Below, one piece after another: positions 32,755 to 40,973 of a stretch of DNA of 61,212 nucleotides. Each line of letters opens with the position of its first letter. The first letter of the stretch is position 1. The notes beneath the pieces were generated by a model that was not told the origin of the DNA, searched no databases, and saw nothing but the letters and a program-made list of their open reading frames with translations. Origin of the DNA: RUG11690 sp045616665 (GTDB lineage: Bacteria > Bacteroidota > Bacteroidia > Bacteroidales > WCHB1-69); assembly GCA_045616665.1 (NCBI GenBank), contig JAZLHE010000055.1, positions 1-61,212 of the forward strand. The letters run 5' to 3'. The position numbers and the translations under genes are program-made.

Positions 32755-33423
32755 TTATTTGTTGTTTTGTTCAATATTGTTGTTTTTTTTCTTCTTTTTC
32801 TTCTTCTTTTTTTTGGCTACCAATGGTTTGTTGGCATTGGCGTTGGAAGAGTTTTTGAGAATTTCATTAGTGGTGTGTAAAGTAGAGTCTTCGGGTAAAG
32901 AGATTTTTCCGTCCGACATTTCTTTGAGTTGCTTGATGATCAGCTGGTCGTTGACGGAATCACGGTTATAGGTGAGGTAGAGTTTTTTAAGATGGTTGGC
33001 CAAAACCAAGCCAAGTGCTTTGCGTTGCTGTTCGGGATACTGCGCAGCAGCCTTGATGATGTTTTCCATATTGCGTCCGTAGGTGCGGAAGCCGATGACG
33101 TGTTTGTTATATTCGGGCTTTTCAAATAGGAAAGTCGTCTGTTTGGGTTCTGGTTTGGGGAAGGGGCAATCCACGTCCAATTGGTAATTGGCCATAATAT
33201 GCAGGTGGTCCCACAGCTTATGCCAATAGTCCAAGGATTCCTTTTGATTTTTGTCTTCTTTGTCTTCCGGATTGATTTGGGCCATTATGCGCACGATAGC
33301 TTTTGCTTTCTCGCTGCGTTTGGTATAGTCGGCTTCCGCAAGGACTTCCTCCACCATTTTTTGGATATTTCTTCCGTACTCTCTGATTATCAAGTGATTG
33401 CGATTGACGTTGTATTCAAACAT
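32755..33423 (-). CDS. DUF4290 domain protein with polylysine tail
   Basis: 222 residues. The N-terminal 180 or so match the Bacteroidetes DUF4290 family: YNVNRNHLIIREYGRNIQKM at the start, and a second copy-like phrase HVIGFRTYGRNMENI. It is helical, with no signal peptide, so cytoplasmic. The C terminus is a run of twelve Lys followed by Asn-rich residues, encoded by an A-rich tract in which AAA and AAG mix; this may bind nucleic acid or simply be low-complexity. Function is not established. It leads the three-gene operon with the NatAB-like exporter. Confidence 0.82.
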   Translation of the reverse strand: MFEYNVNRNHLIIREYGRNIQKMVEEVLAEADYTKRSEKAKAIVRIMAQINPEDKEDKNQKESLDYWHKLWDHLHIMANYQLDVDCPFPKPEPKQTTFLFEKPEYNKHVIGFRTYGRNMENIIKAAAQYPEQQRKALGLVLANHLKKLYLTYNRDSVNDQLIIKQLKEMSDGKISLPEDSTLHTTNEILKNSSNANANKPLVAKKKKKKKKKKNNNIEQNNK

Positions 33424-33678
33424 AGTATTATTGATTAAAAAGTCAAAATTACAATTTTTTTGTCAACTATACACCTGTTGGCACAAAATAAATTGAGATT
33501 CTTAGATTTTTTTGATTTTTAGGGCGGCTCGGCACCTGGCGGTGCCGCCGCGCTTTTCAGGGGTTCCGTGCTCGCTATGCTCGCACCGCCTTCGGCGCCC
33601 TTTCAATCGCTGCCGCAATTTTTGGATGCCGTCTTGTGGATATTCACTGCGCCCGTCTCGACAACTATAATCCTATAT
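33424..33678. other. Intergenic spacer with a GC-rich palindromic stretch
   Basis: Between 33522 and 33660 the sequence becomes GC-rich and full of short palindromes (GGCACC...GGTGCC, GTGCTCGC...GCTCGCAC, GCCTTCGGCGCC), unlike the AT-rich surroundings. No frame or RNA family is recognised. It looks like another dispersed repeat or a relic. Confidence 0.5.
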
Positions 33679-33713
33679 AAAAAAAGAAACGGGACGCAAA
33701 AGCATCCCGTTTC
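33679..33713 (-). terminator. Terminator of the rpsF-rpsR-rplI operon
   Basis: On the minus strand GAAACGGGATGC pairs with GCGTCCCGTTTC around TTTT and runs into seven T. It lies 22 nt after the rplI stop. Confidence 0.93.
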
Positions 33714-33735
33714 GTGAATATGAAGCTAATAAATA

Positions 33736-34191
33736 CTATTCTTCAGCAACAACGTCGAGGTTAATGGTGACCTTGTTGAAGTCTTTGTGCAAATTAACGA
33801 TAGCTGAATATTTGCCCAATTCTTTAATATGGTCTTCTTTAACAACGATTTTCTTACGGTCGATTTCGATACCGTGTTGTTCTTTCAATGCGTTGGCAAT
33901 AGCGATATTGTTAACGGAACCGAAGATAGTGCCTTTTTCGGAAGCCTTGGTGAAGATTTTAACTTCGAGGCCTTCGATCTTGCCAGCCAAAAATTCAGCT
34001 TCTTTTCTGATTTTTTCAGCTTTGAAAGCACGTTGTTTCAAAGTTTCGGCTAACATTTTCTTGTTAGGTTCGGTTGCGATGATTGCCAATCCCTGAGGAA
34101 TCAGATAATTTCTGGCGTAGCCGTTTTTAACTTTAACGATTTCGTCGGCATAGCCTAAATTTTGAACGTCTTGTTTAAGTATGATTTCCAT
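33736..34191 (-). CDS. rplI: 50S ribosomal protein L9
   Basis: 151 residues. The N-terminal rRNA-binding domain MEIILKQDVQNLGYADEIVK then NGYARNYLIPQGLA is the L9 signature; a long connecting helix and a C-terminal domain (EHGIEIDRKKIVV) follow. Last gene of the S6-S18-L9 operon, 14 nt after rpsR. Confidence 0.98.
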   Translation of the reverse strand: MEIILKQDVQNLGYADEIVKVKNGYARNYLIPQGLAIIATEPNKKMLAETLKQRAFKAEKIRKEAEFLAGKIEGLEVKIFTKASEKGTIFGSVNNIAIANALKEQHGIEIDRKKIVVKEDHIKELGKYSAIVNLHKDFNKVTINLDVVAEE

Positions 34192-34205
34192 TGCTATTCC
34201 TCCTT

Positions 34206-34481
34206 TTAGTTGTTTGACTTTAAGTTATCAGTTACGAAAGGAAGTAAGGCAAGGTGTCTTGCTCTCTTCACGGCCTGAGCCACTTTCTTTTGAAATTTTA
34301 ATGAAGTACCGGTCAAACGTCTTGGCAGGATTCTACCTTGTTCGTTGACAAATTTCTTCAAAAATTCACCGTCTTTGTAGTCGATGTATTTGATACCGCT
34401 TTTTTTGAAACGGCAGTATTTTTTCTTCTTAATATCAACCGCGATAGGGGTTAAATATTTGATTTCGTTATTTGTTGCCAT
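34206..34481 (-). CDS. rpsR: 30S ribosomal protein S18
   Basis: 91 residues; KKKYCRFKKSGIKYIDYKD and the RILPRRLTGTSLKFQKKVAQ block identify S18. It binds with S6 on the platform of the small subunit, matching its place between rpsF and rplI. No zinc-type Cys motif is present apart from one Cys. Confidence 0.97.
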   Translation of the reverse strand: MATNNEIKYLTPIAVDIKKKKYCRFKKSGIKYIDYKDGEFLKKFVNEQGRILPRRLTGTSLKFQKKVAQAVKRARHLALLPFVTDNLKSNN

Positions 34482-34495
34482 AATTACTTTCCTCC

Positions 34496-34843
34496 TTATT
34501 CGTCTTTATGTTCTTTTTTCAAGTTACGTCTCTTTTCGCTGTATGCGATAGCGTGTTTGTCCATTGCAACTGTTAAATATCTCAAGACTCTTTCGTCACG
34601 ACGATATTGGAGTTCCAATTCTTTAACAAGGGTACCTTCGGCCTTGAATTCGAACAAATGGTAAAAACCGGAAGATTTTTTCTGAATGGGGTATTCGAAT
34701 TTTCTCAATCCCCAATTTTCTTGATGAACGATTTCTGCACCGTTGGCAGTGAGAATGTTCTCAAATTTCTTTACCGTTTCCTTCATCTGGTCATCAGATA
34801 AAACGGGCGTCATAATGAAAACGGTTTCGTACTGATTCAACAT
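34496..34843 (-). CDS. rpsF: 30S ribosomal protein S6
   Basis: 115 residues. MLNQYETVFIMTPVLSDDQM, NWGLRKFEYPIQKKSSGFYH and LQYRRDERVLRYLTVAMDKH are S6 hallmarks. First gene of the operon. TATTTTTG at 34897-34890 (minus) is the probable -7 element, about 50 nt upstream; the -33 match is weak. Confidence 0.97.
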   Translation of the reverse strand: MLNQYETVFIMTPVLSDDQMKETVKKFENILTANGAEIVHQENWGLRKFEYPIQKKSSGFYHLFEFKAEGTLVKELELQYRRDERVLRYLTVAMDKHAIAYSEKRRNLKKEHKDE

Positions 34844-35355
34844 AATTTTAATTTTTTTGGTTTATAATTTTTATTGGTTTTTTGGGCGGCAAAAATACAA
34901 CTTTTTTCGATACAAAAAACGCTCTAAATCAATTTTTTTGTTTTTTTGTTGTTGGAAGAAGAGAACGCTATTGTTTTGATAATTTCCGCTACTTTTCTCT
35001 TGATAGAAAAGCAGCGGAAAGATCAAGCCGACACTCAATCCCGCCCGATTTTACCACCCCGGCCTACGGCCACCCCTCCTTTTTGTTGTGTATCTTAGAC
35101 TAATTTACCTATTTTAATCCATTGGATCACACAACAAAGGAGGGGAATTATCATCATCTTTTCAACCTTCACACCTTAGCGCCTTCGCACGCCGCTGTAG
35201 GCCACCACCCATTCGCAGCCCGTGCCGCATCGGATGTCGGCATTCCTCCCTGCGGCACTTTATATTCTCGAATAAAAAAATAATCTTATAAAAGCCGGAA
35301 AGGGAACAATTCCGTAATTTTTTAATTTCTTAATTCTAATCCCTAACCCCTCATT
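34844..35355. other. Intergenic region with repeat copy B
   Basis: It holds the rpsF promoter at the left edge and the second copy of the structured repeat (34983-35264). Otherwise no gene or RNA is recognised. Confidence 0.7.
34983..35264. repeat. Structured dispersed repeat, copy B
   Basis: Same order of parts as copy A: hairpin TTTCCGCTACTTTTC/GAAAAGCAGCGGAAA with one mismatch, inverse GGCC core (35052-35072), CCCCTCC (35073-35091)/GGAGGGG (35129-35145) inverted repeat, and the GCACGCCGCTGTAGG-to-GCGGCACTTTATA segment. Several base changes and one insertion of about 15 nt distinguish the copies, so they are not recent duplicates. Confidence 0.85.
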
Positions 35356-35757
35356 TTAGGTCATCGACATATTGAAGTAGTCCTCGAACAAGTCGCCTTC
35401 CCATTTGCGGATGCTTTCGTTGATGTAGTGTTTCATCAGGGCTTTATGGTCGCGCTCTTTTTGTATTTTTTGTAGGGCCTTGCTTACGCGGGCTATTCTT
35501 GGGTAGTTGGGATTGGGGTTGAGACTCAATCCTGCCAATTCGTCTAAGAATGGAGCCAGGTTGGTGTTTTCCAGAAGGTCGCTGCCGAAGATTTCGACAA
35601 GTTCCTCGTCAGTTAGGGTCGGGGCCAGCATAATATAGGCATATAGGCAGTTTAGGCAGTTGCCGCACCATTTGGCCTGCTTGATGGTTTGCAGCAGCGA
35701 TGCGTCAATGGGTTGGTCTGCGGGAATAAGGTCGGGATTAAATTCTGTGCAAGTCAT
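35356..35757 (-). CDS. Small conserved-looking protein with CxxCxxC motif, unknown
   Basis: 133 residues, no signal peptide or membrane segment. Near the middle it has KWCGNCLNCLYAYIMLAPTL, a CxxCxxC cluster followed by a helix, then an acidic segment LTDEELVEIFGSDLLENTN. The cluster could bind a metal or an iron-sulfur centre, or be redox active. The phrase is reminiscent of metal-binding segments but I cannot assign a family. TATCTTTG at 35785-35778 (minus) is a -7 candidate. Gene-like start, codon use and promoter support a real gene. Confidence 0.65.
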   Translation of the reverse strand: MTCTEFNPDLIPADQPIDASLLQTIKQAKWCGNCLNCLYAYIMLAPTLTDEELVEIFGSDLLENTNLAPFLDELAGLSLNPNPNYPRIARVSKALQKIQKERDHKALMKHYINESIRKWEGDLFEDYFNMSMT

Positions 35758-35863
35758 CGCTTTGGTTTTTGTGGAGACAAAGATACAACATTTCCGTGAA
35801 TTGGATAAAAAAAGGCGAAAGAGTTGTCTTCCGCCTTATAATATAAATAAAGGTATAAATCGA

Positions 35864-36811
35864 TTAAAATTTGCTTTCGTTGTCGATAAGCATTTTGTTC
35901 ATTTTGTTGTATTTGCCAACGACGTTGATTTCCATCAAGGCGTAAACAGCCCAAAATACGATGGCGACGATAGCCACGGCGGTATGGTTGAATTTGTAGA
36001 AAGCGGGACCTTCGCCGAAGAAAGTGGTTAAAAGAATAATGGAAATAACGATGATGGTAATCAGGAATGTACCCCACCAGAAGCCCAGGACAAAGTCGGT
36101 GTCGGAAGTTCTGCTTTCCTTTGACACGATAGATTTGTCAATTAAGGCATAGTCGGTTTCGTCAAAGACTTCTTTGTAGAAAGTGTAAGGTTTGATGAGG
36201 TTGTAAATAGGAATAATCCAACCAAAGAAAGCCCAACTTGGATGGGTGGCTTCTGACATCCAAGGGCAAGTCTCGCGAAGGTTCTTGGCGTTTTTGTAGT
36301 TCCAAATAGCCCAAATCACGATCTTGGCCACAAAGCAGATAATGGTAATCAGCATAAGTATATTGAAAGTCTTTTTGGCGGCTTCGTCTTGCGCAACCAA
36401 GTCGTTGTATTCAGTTTCGATTGGCTCGAAAGAGGCACGTGCTTCTGCAATGGTGGCTTCGGTTTCAGCCAAGACTTTCTTCTTTTCAGACAAGGTGTTG
36501 GTGGTTCTGTCGATGTCTTCTTGCATCGATTTGATTTCTTTCTTGTCCGTGAGCGTGGCCTGATGTTGTTTCAAAGTGTCTAATTTGGTGGTGTAGTAAT
36601 CTACTTCGGCCTCTGCTTGTTTCAAAGGATGTTCAATGCTGTGCAGTTCTTCTTTTGCTTTTAAATAAGCCGGTTCATCATTGACTTTAACCACATTGAT
36701 TTTGTCAAATTTCAACAAAAAGACAACGGAAAGGATAAAGAATACTACTACGACAAGATTCAAAATCTGAACGAGCTTGCCCAAAAAAGTGTTATTTGAA
36801 ATTTTTTTCAT
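35864..36811 (-). CDS. DUF4328-like membrane protein with periplasmic coiled coil
   Basis: 315 residues. Helix 1 (about 12-33), then a predicted coiled coil of roughly 100 residues (PLKQAEAEVDYYTTKLDTLK, RTTNTLSEKKKVLAETEATI), then three further helices. The block HPSWAFFGWIIPIYNLIKPY resembles the core DUF4328 motif (W-x-PIxNLxxPY). Such proteins are membrane proteins of unknown role. The coiled-coil insertion before the DUF4328 part is unusual. It is monocistronic. Confidence 0.75.
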   Translation of the reverse strand: MKKISNNTFLGKLVQILNLVVVVFFILSVVFLLKFDKINVVKVNDEPAYLKAKEELHSIEHPLKQAEAEVDYYTTKLDTLKQHQATLTDKKEIKSMQEDIDRTTNTLSEKKKVLAETEATIAEARASFEPIETEYNDLVAQDEAAKKTFNILMLITIICFVAKIVIWAIWNYKNAKNLRETCPWMSEATHPSWAFFGWIIPIYNLIKPYTFYKEVFDETDYALIDKSIVSKESRTSDTDFVLGFWWGTFLITIIVISIILLTTFFGEGPAFYKFNHTAVAIVAIVFWAVYALMEINVVGKYNKMNKMLIDNESKF

Positions 36812-36979
36812 TTGGATGATATTTTTATTTTTCTAATTATCAATTATTTATATTAAAATCACATTATTTTGATTCATAATGCAAAAATATAAAATATTTG
36901 TCTATTCTGCAATAAAAAATATTTTTTTTATGAAAAATCGTTGAAATACGGCAGGAAACGGGGATATTAAAAGGATGGG

Positions 36980-37000
36980 TGGCCGTAGGCCGGGGTGGTT
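36980..37000 (+). repeat. GGCC-rich repeat core, isolated copy
   Basis: TGGCCGTAGGCCGGGGTGG, nearly the same as the copies at 99, 161, 28230 and 35052, without the long flanks of copies A and B. Confidence 0.75.
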
Positions 37001-37058
37001 ATGTCTCCGAAAAAAGTTTCATGATGCTGCATAATATTTATGTATAAAATAAATTTTG

Positions 37059-37066
37059 TATTTTTG
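37059..37066 (+). promoter_or_regulatory. -7 element very close to the prmC start codon
   Basis: TATTTTTG ends 4 nt before ATG 37071. If used, transcription would begin at or just after the ATG, giving a leaderless message. A -33 TTG at the right distance is missing. Confidence 0.45.
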
Positions 37067-37070
37067 CACA

Positions 37071-37937
37071 ATGATTTATAACTTGGAAAATTTTCGGACC
37101 TTATTTTCGACATCATTGAGTCAACTTTATGATAGTCAAGAAATACGTGCGATTCTGTATGTGTATTTTTCTCGGAAATTTGCTGTCCAGAGTTATGAAT
37201 TTGCGTTGAATCCAAGGAAATCTTTGACGAAAGAGGAGGGGGAAGTGGTGGAGTCGGATTTGAGGCGATTGCAGCAAGGCGAGCCGTTGCAGTATGTGTT
37301 GGGGACTGCCGAATTTTACGGACTTGCGATGAATGTTTCCCCGAAGGTGCTGATTCCACGTCCGGAAACGGAAGAGTTGGTGGAAAAAGTTTTGCGTTTT
37401 TGTGATGATTCGTCCAAGCAGTATCGGATTTTGGATTTTTGTACGGGTAGCGGGGCCATTGCTATTGCTTTGGCTCATTTTTTGCCATCGGCATCGGTGA
37501 CCGGCACGGATTATGATGAGGATATTTTGTGCGTGGCGGCACAAAATGCGGCGCAAAATGTGGTGAACGTGCGGTGGCTTCGCCACGATGTGCTGAAAGA
37601 TGGTCCCGAAACCTTGGGCGGACCGTATGACGTTGTTGTGAGTAATCCGCCGTACATCCCCTTGTCCGTGCGTGCGACCCTGCACCGAAATGTGGTGGAT
37701 TATGAACCCGCGGCGGCGTTGTTCGTTTCCGATGACGACCCGCTGTTGTTTTATCGTCACATCGCACGCTTGTCTTCGGAGATTTTGCGTCCGGGCGGGC
37801 GACTTTTTTTTGAAACTTTCGAAGACTTTCACGATGAATTGGAGTCTATGTTAAGGTCTTTTCCTTTCAAGGATATTCAAAAAGTAAATGACATCAATAA
37901 TAAACCTCGTTTTATAATCTGCACAAAAACTACTTAG
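37071..37937 (+). CDS. prmC: Release factor glutamine methyltransferase
   Basis: 288 residues from ATG 37071; the longer frame from 37056 starts with TTG inside the promoter-like TATTTTTG. It has the N-terminal helical domain, then the SAM-binding class I fold: VLIPRPETEELVEKV, ILDFCTGSGAIAIALAH and the catalytic NPPY in VVSNPPYIPLS. PrmC methylates the Gln of the GGQ motif in RF1 and RF2. The next gene starts 1 nt after its stop. Confidence 0.94.
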   Translation: MIYNLENFRTLFSTSLSQLYDSQEIRAILYVYFSRKFAVQSYEFALNPRKSLTKEEGEVVESDLRRLQQGEPLQYVLGTAEFYGLAMNVSPKVLIPRPETEELVEKVLRFCDDSSKQYRILDFCTGSGAIAIALAHFLPSASVTGTDYDEDILCVAAQNAAQNVVNVRWLRHDVLKDGPETLGGPYDVVVSNPPYIPLSVRATLHRNVVDYEPAAALFVSDDDPLLFYRHIARLSSEILRPGGRLFFETFEDFHDELESMLRSFPFKDIQKVNDINNKPRFIICTKTT

Positions 37938-37938
37938 T

Positions 37939-39666
37939 ATGGAAGAAAATATGCACTTGGTAACCGATTTGGCCCTAATCTTGATTTCGGCAGGCGTTAT
38001 TACCGTTATCTTTAAATTGTTGAAACAGCCCTTGGTGTTAGGATACATCGTGGCGGGTTTTATCGTGGGACCGCATTTCGGCTTGTTTCCGACCGTGATG
38101 GAGATGTCGAGCATCAAGGCATGGTCGGAAATCGGTATCATCTTTTTAATGTTTGCGCTGGGATTGGAATTCAGTTTTAAGAAACTGCTGAAAATGGGTA
38201 GTACCGCCTTTATCGCGGCGGGAATCGGAATACTGCTGATGATGGGAATAGGAGCCCTGACGGGCTATTTGATGGATTGGAGTTTGATGGAATGCATCTT
38301 CTTGGGCGGTATGCTGGCAATGTCGTCCACGACCATCATCATCAAGGCATTTGAGGATTTGGGACTGAAAAAGGAACCTTTTGCCGACTTCACCTTGGTC
38401 ATTTTGATTATCCAGGATATCGTGGCCATCGTGATGATGGTGTTGCTGTCAACGGCTGCCGCTTCCCAGAAATTTCAGGGAATGGAAATGCTGGAAGTGA
38501 TATTGAAACTGCTTTTCTTCCTGATTTTGTGGTTCGTCGTGGGAATTGCCGTTATTCCGACTTTGTTTAGAAAGGCAAAAAAATACATCAATGACGAAAC
38601 CCTGCTGATTATCTCCATTGGACTATGTTTTGGAATGGTGGTGTATGCCAATTACGTGGGATTCTCATCCGCTTTGGGTGCCTTTGTGATGGGTTCCATT
38701 TTGTGCGAAACCATAGAAGGTGAGCATATCGAAAAAATCACCAAGGGAACCAAGGATTTGTTTGGTGCCATTTTCTTTGTTTCGGTGGGGATGATGGTGG
38801 ATCCGAATATCCTGTTGGAATACTGGGGACCGATTTTGATATTGACGATGTTGACCCTTGTGGTGAAGGCTTTCGTTTCTGCCGGCAGCGTTTTATTGTC
38901 GGGCAAGAACCTGAAGGATTCCCTGAAAACCGGTTTCAGTTTGGCGCAGATTGGCGAATTTGCCTTTATCATTGCGGCCTTGGGCGTTTCGTTGAACGTG
39001 CTCAATGCCTATATTTATCCCGTGATTGTGGCCGTGTCCGTCATCACGACATTTACCACCCCGTATTGTATCCGTTTGGCGGAACCGTTCTCCGGCTGGT
39101 TAGAAACACGTCTTCCGCAACGAATGAAAGTGGCATTGGACCAGTATAGTCTGGTGGATACCACCCCGCACGCGCAGGGCACTTGGCGTACCATTTTGAA
39201 AACTTCATTGTTGCGAACGGCCATTTTCGGCATTATCTGTTCGTCCATTATCTTTATCGCTTTCCAATATTTCTATCCGTTTATGTTCCGTATATTGGAT
39301 GAAAAGATTCCGATTAATCTTATCAATATTATTAATGCAGGCGCTGTATTGTTGGTGATTTCTCCGTTTTTATACGGCCTGATGAGCAATAACCATTCCA
39401 CGCAGTCGTTGTATGCGAAATTATGGCACGATGGTCAATGGAATAAAGTGGGAATTATGGCCTGGACGTTCTTCCGCATTGCCTGTGCTTGTTTTATGGT
39501 GATGTTGATTTTATCCAAGTCGTTTAAGTTCACCAAATTGGTGGTTTTCATTTTGGCCGTGGTCATTGTCTTGTTCTTCTTGTTTTCAAAGCGAACGCTC
39601 AACCGTTTCACGGAGATTGAGGATAATTTTATGGCGAATTTGAATGCCAAGGAAAATAACGATTAA
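37939..39666 (+). CDS. CPA2-family cation:proton antiporter (KefB-like)
   Basis: 575 residues, 12 or more membrane helices. GYIVAGFIVGPHFGLFPTVM and FLMFALGLEFSFKKLLKMGS are characteristic of CPA2 exchangers, as is SSALGAFVMGSILCET. Unlike E. coli KefB/C there is no C-terminal RCK/TrkA-N domain; instead the C terminus has four additional helices (about 425-560) and a short polar tail. Probably K+ or Na+ exchange for protons. It is between prmC and a nucleotidyltransferase gene whose start follows closely, so the three may be one operon. Confidence 0.92.
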   Translation: MEENMHLVTDLALILISAGVITVIFKLLKQPLVLGYIVAGFIVGPHFGLFPTVMEMSSIKAWSEIGIIFLMFALGLEFSFKKLLKMGSTAFIAAGIGILLMMGIGALTGYLMDWSLMECIFLGGMLAMSSTTIIIKAFEDLGLKKEPFADFTLVILIIQDIVAIVMMVLLSTAAASQKFQGMEMLEVILKLLFFLILWFVVGIAVIPTLFRKAKKYINDETLLIISIGLCFGMVVYANYVGFSSALGAFVMGSILCETIEGEHIEKITKGTKDLFGAIFFVSVGMMVDPNILLEYWGPILILTMLTLVVKAFVSAGSVLLSGKNLKDSLKTGFSLAQIGEFAFIIAALGVSLNVLNAYIYPVIVAVSVITTFTTPYCIRLAEPFSGWLETRLPQRMKVALDQYSLVDTTPHAQGTWRTILKTSLLRTAIFGIICSSIIFIAFQYFYPFMFRILDEKIPINLINIINAGAVLLVISPFLYGLMSNNHSTQSLYAKLWHDGQWNKVGIMAWTFFRIACACFMVMLILSKSFKFTKLVVFILAVVIVLFFLFSKRTLNRFTEIEDNFMANLNAKENND

Positions 39667-39673
39667 GAAGACG

Positions 39674-40387
39674 ATGATGGAAAGAGTTTCAGCGATGATT
39701 TTTGCGGCGGGATTGGGCACGAGATTGTACCCGCTGACGGCTGACAAGCCAAAGGCCCTGGTGGAGTATCAGGGACGGCCTTTGTTGGATTACGTGATTC
39801 AAAAAGTGATGGCGGCGGGCATACGGCATATTGTCGTGAATGTCCATCATTTCCCCGATTTGATTATCCATTACCTTGAGCAACAGCATTATGACGCCCA
39901 TATTGATATTTCTGACGAGCGTGATTTGCTGCGCGACACAGGTGGCGGATTGAAATTTGCCGAGCCATTACTGCAAGACAGCGACCATATTTTGCTGCAT
40001 AATGTTGATATTTTGTCAGATCTTGATTTGAACTTGTTGATGGAAAGTCATTTGGCTTCCAATGCCTTGGCCACGTTGGCCGTACGTCAGCGCGAAACTT
40101 CACGTTATTTCCTCTTTGATGATGAAATGAATTTGCGAGGATGGCGCAATATGAAAACCGGCGAGGAAATTTGTGCTTGTCCGACTGCTGAGTTGCGGCC
40201 ATACGCCTTTAGTGGAATACATATTGTTAAAAAGGAATTGCTGCAGGCTATTTCTTCTGCTGATAAGCAATCCATCACCCCGATTTATCTGCAACTGGCC
40301 AGAACGCGTATGCTGAAGGGTTTCGTGCACAATGAAGGAAGTTGGAAGGATATGGGGAAGATTGAGGATTTAATAATTAATAAATAA
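39674..40387 (+). CDS. Sugar-phosphate nucleotidyltransferase (MurU/RmlA-type fold)
   Basis: 237 residues from ATG 39674, with a weak AAGAAG before it; the earlier ATG at 39644 overlaps the antiporter gene. The signature MIFAAGLGTRLYPLTADKP is the NTP-binding loop, followed by PKALVEYQGRPLLDYVI, a sugar-phosphate-binding VDILSDLD segment with the metal Asp, and NEGSWKDMGKIED near the end. It transfers NMP to a sugar-1-phosphate; MurNAc-1-P uridylyltransferase (MurU, cell-wall recycling) is a good candidate by size and motif, but the sugar cannot be read from the sequence. Confidence 0.87.
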   Translation: MMERVSAMIFAAGLGTRLYPLTADKPKALVEYQGRPLLDYVIQKVMAAGIRHIVVNVHHFPDLIIHYLEQQHYDAHIDISDERDLLRDTGGGLKFAEPLLQDSDHILLHNVDILSDLDLNLLMESHLASNALATLAVRQRETSRYFLFDDEMNLRGWRNMKTGEEICACPTAELRPYAFSGIHIVKKELLQAISSADKQSITPIYLQLARTRMLKGFVHNEGSWKDMGKIEDLIINK

Positions 40388-40693
40388 ACAACGGTTAACA
40401 GCAAAAAATCTCGTAAAATTTAAATATTATCTGAAGTTATGAACAGCATATTGCGATTTTAAAGATTTTTAATTTTGATTTTTTTTCGTTTTTGTCAATA
40501 ACTTTTGACGTGAAGTCTTGTCAACTTTTGATTGTTGATAATGATTCTGTCTTTAGAAAAAATTAATCACCAATTGTTGTTATAAAAATTACCATAATAC
40601 AATAAATCAATAAGATAGAAATGTTAAAAAATATTTTTTTATGATAAATTGGTGATTGGTTACGCAAATGCTGGAAAAACACAAAAAAATCAT

Positions 40694-40701
40694 TACCTTT
40701 G
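40694..40701 (+). promoter_or_regulatory. -7 element of the giant gene
   Basis: TACCTTTG matches TAnnTTTG; a -33 TTG is not well placed (CTG at 40671 with a 20-nt spacer is the closest). It is 272 nt before the start codon. Confidence 0.5.
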
Positions 40702-40832
40702 CAAGTTCAAAATAAAATGTTGAATTAAATAGGGAAAAATAGGAAAAGATAATATAACATATTGACTTATAGAGTTTTTTGCTGACATTTGATGGTGTTG
40801 AGATCTGGCAATCTTACCTTGTGTTTGCAATA

Positions 40833-40872
40833 AAAGTAGTGAAATTCGCCCAAAAGCGAACTTCGCTACTTT
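40833..40872 (+). promoter_or_regulatory. Stable hairpin in the 5' leader of the giant gene
   Basis: AAAGTAGTGAAATTCGC pairs with GCGAACTTCGCTACTTT over 17 positions with one wobble and one mismatch around the loop CCAAAA. No T tract follows. It lies about 100 nt before the start codon and could affect stability, attenuation or translation. Confidence 0.6.
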
Positions 40873-40973
40873 ATGTGAGTGTGATTTGAAAAAATAAATG
40901 TTGAAGAAATTCCGTTTATTTTTTCCTTCTTCATCAAAGGCAGCAATTGAGAATTGAAAAAACAAGAAAAATT

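Larger units (their letters stand above)
40388..40973 (+). other. Long upstream region of the giant gene
   Basis: 586 nt, AT-rich, without a gene. It contains an 11-bp inverted repeat AATCACCAATT (40565-40575)/AATTGGTGATT (40647-40657) that could be an operator, a -7 element at 40694 and a strong hairpin at 40833-40872. If the -7 is used the 5' leader is about 265 nt, unusually long. Confidence 0.65.

Noticed and set aside
37021..37060. TTG start at 37056 for prmC
   Set aside because: It lies inside the promoter-like TATTTTTG; the ATG at 37071 gives the standard N terminus.
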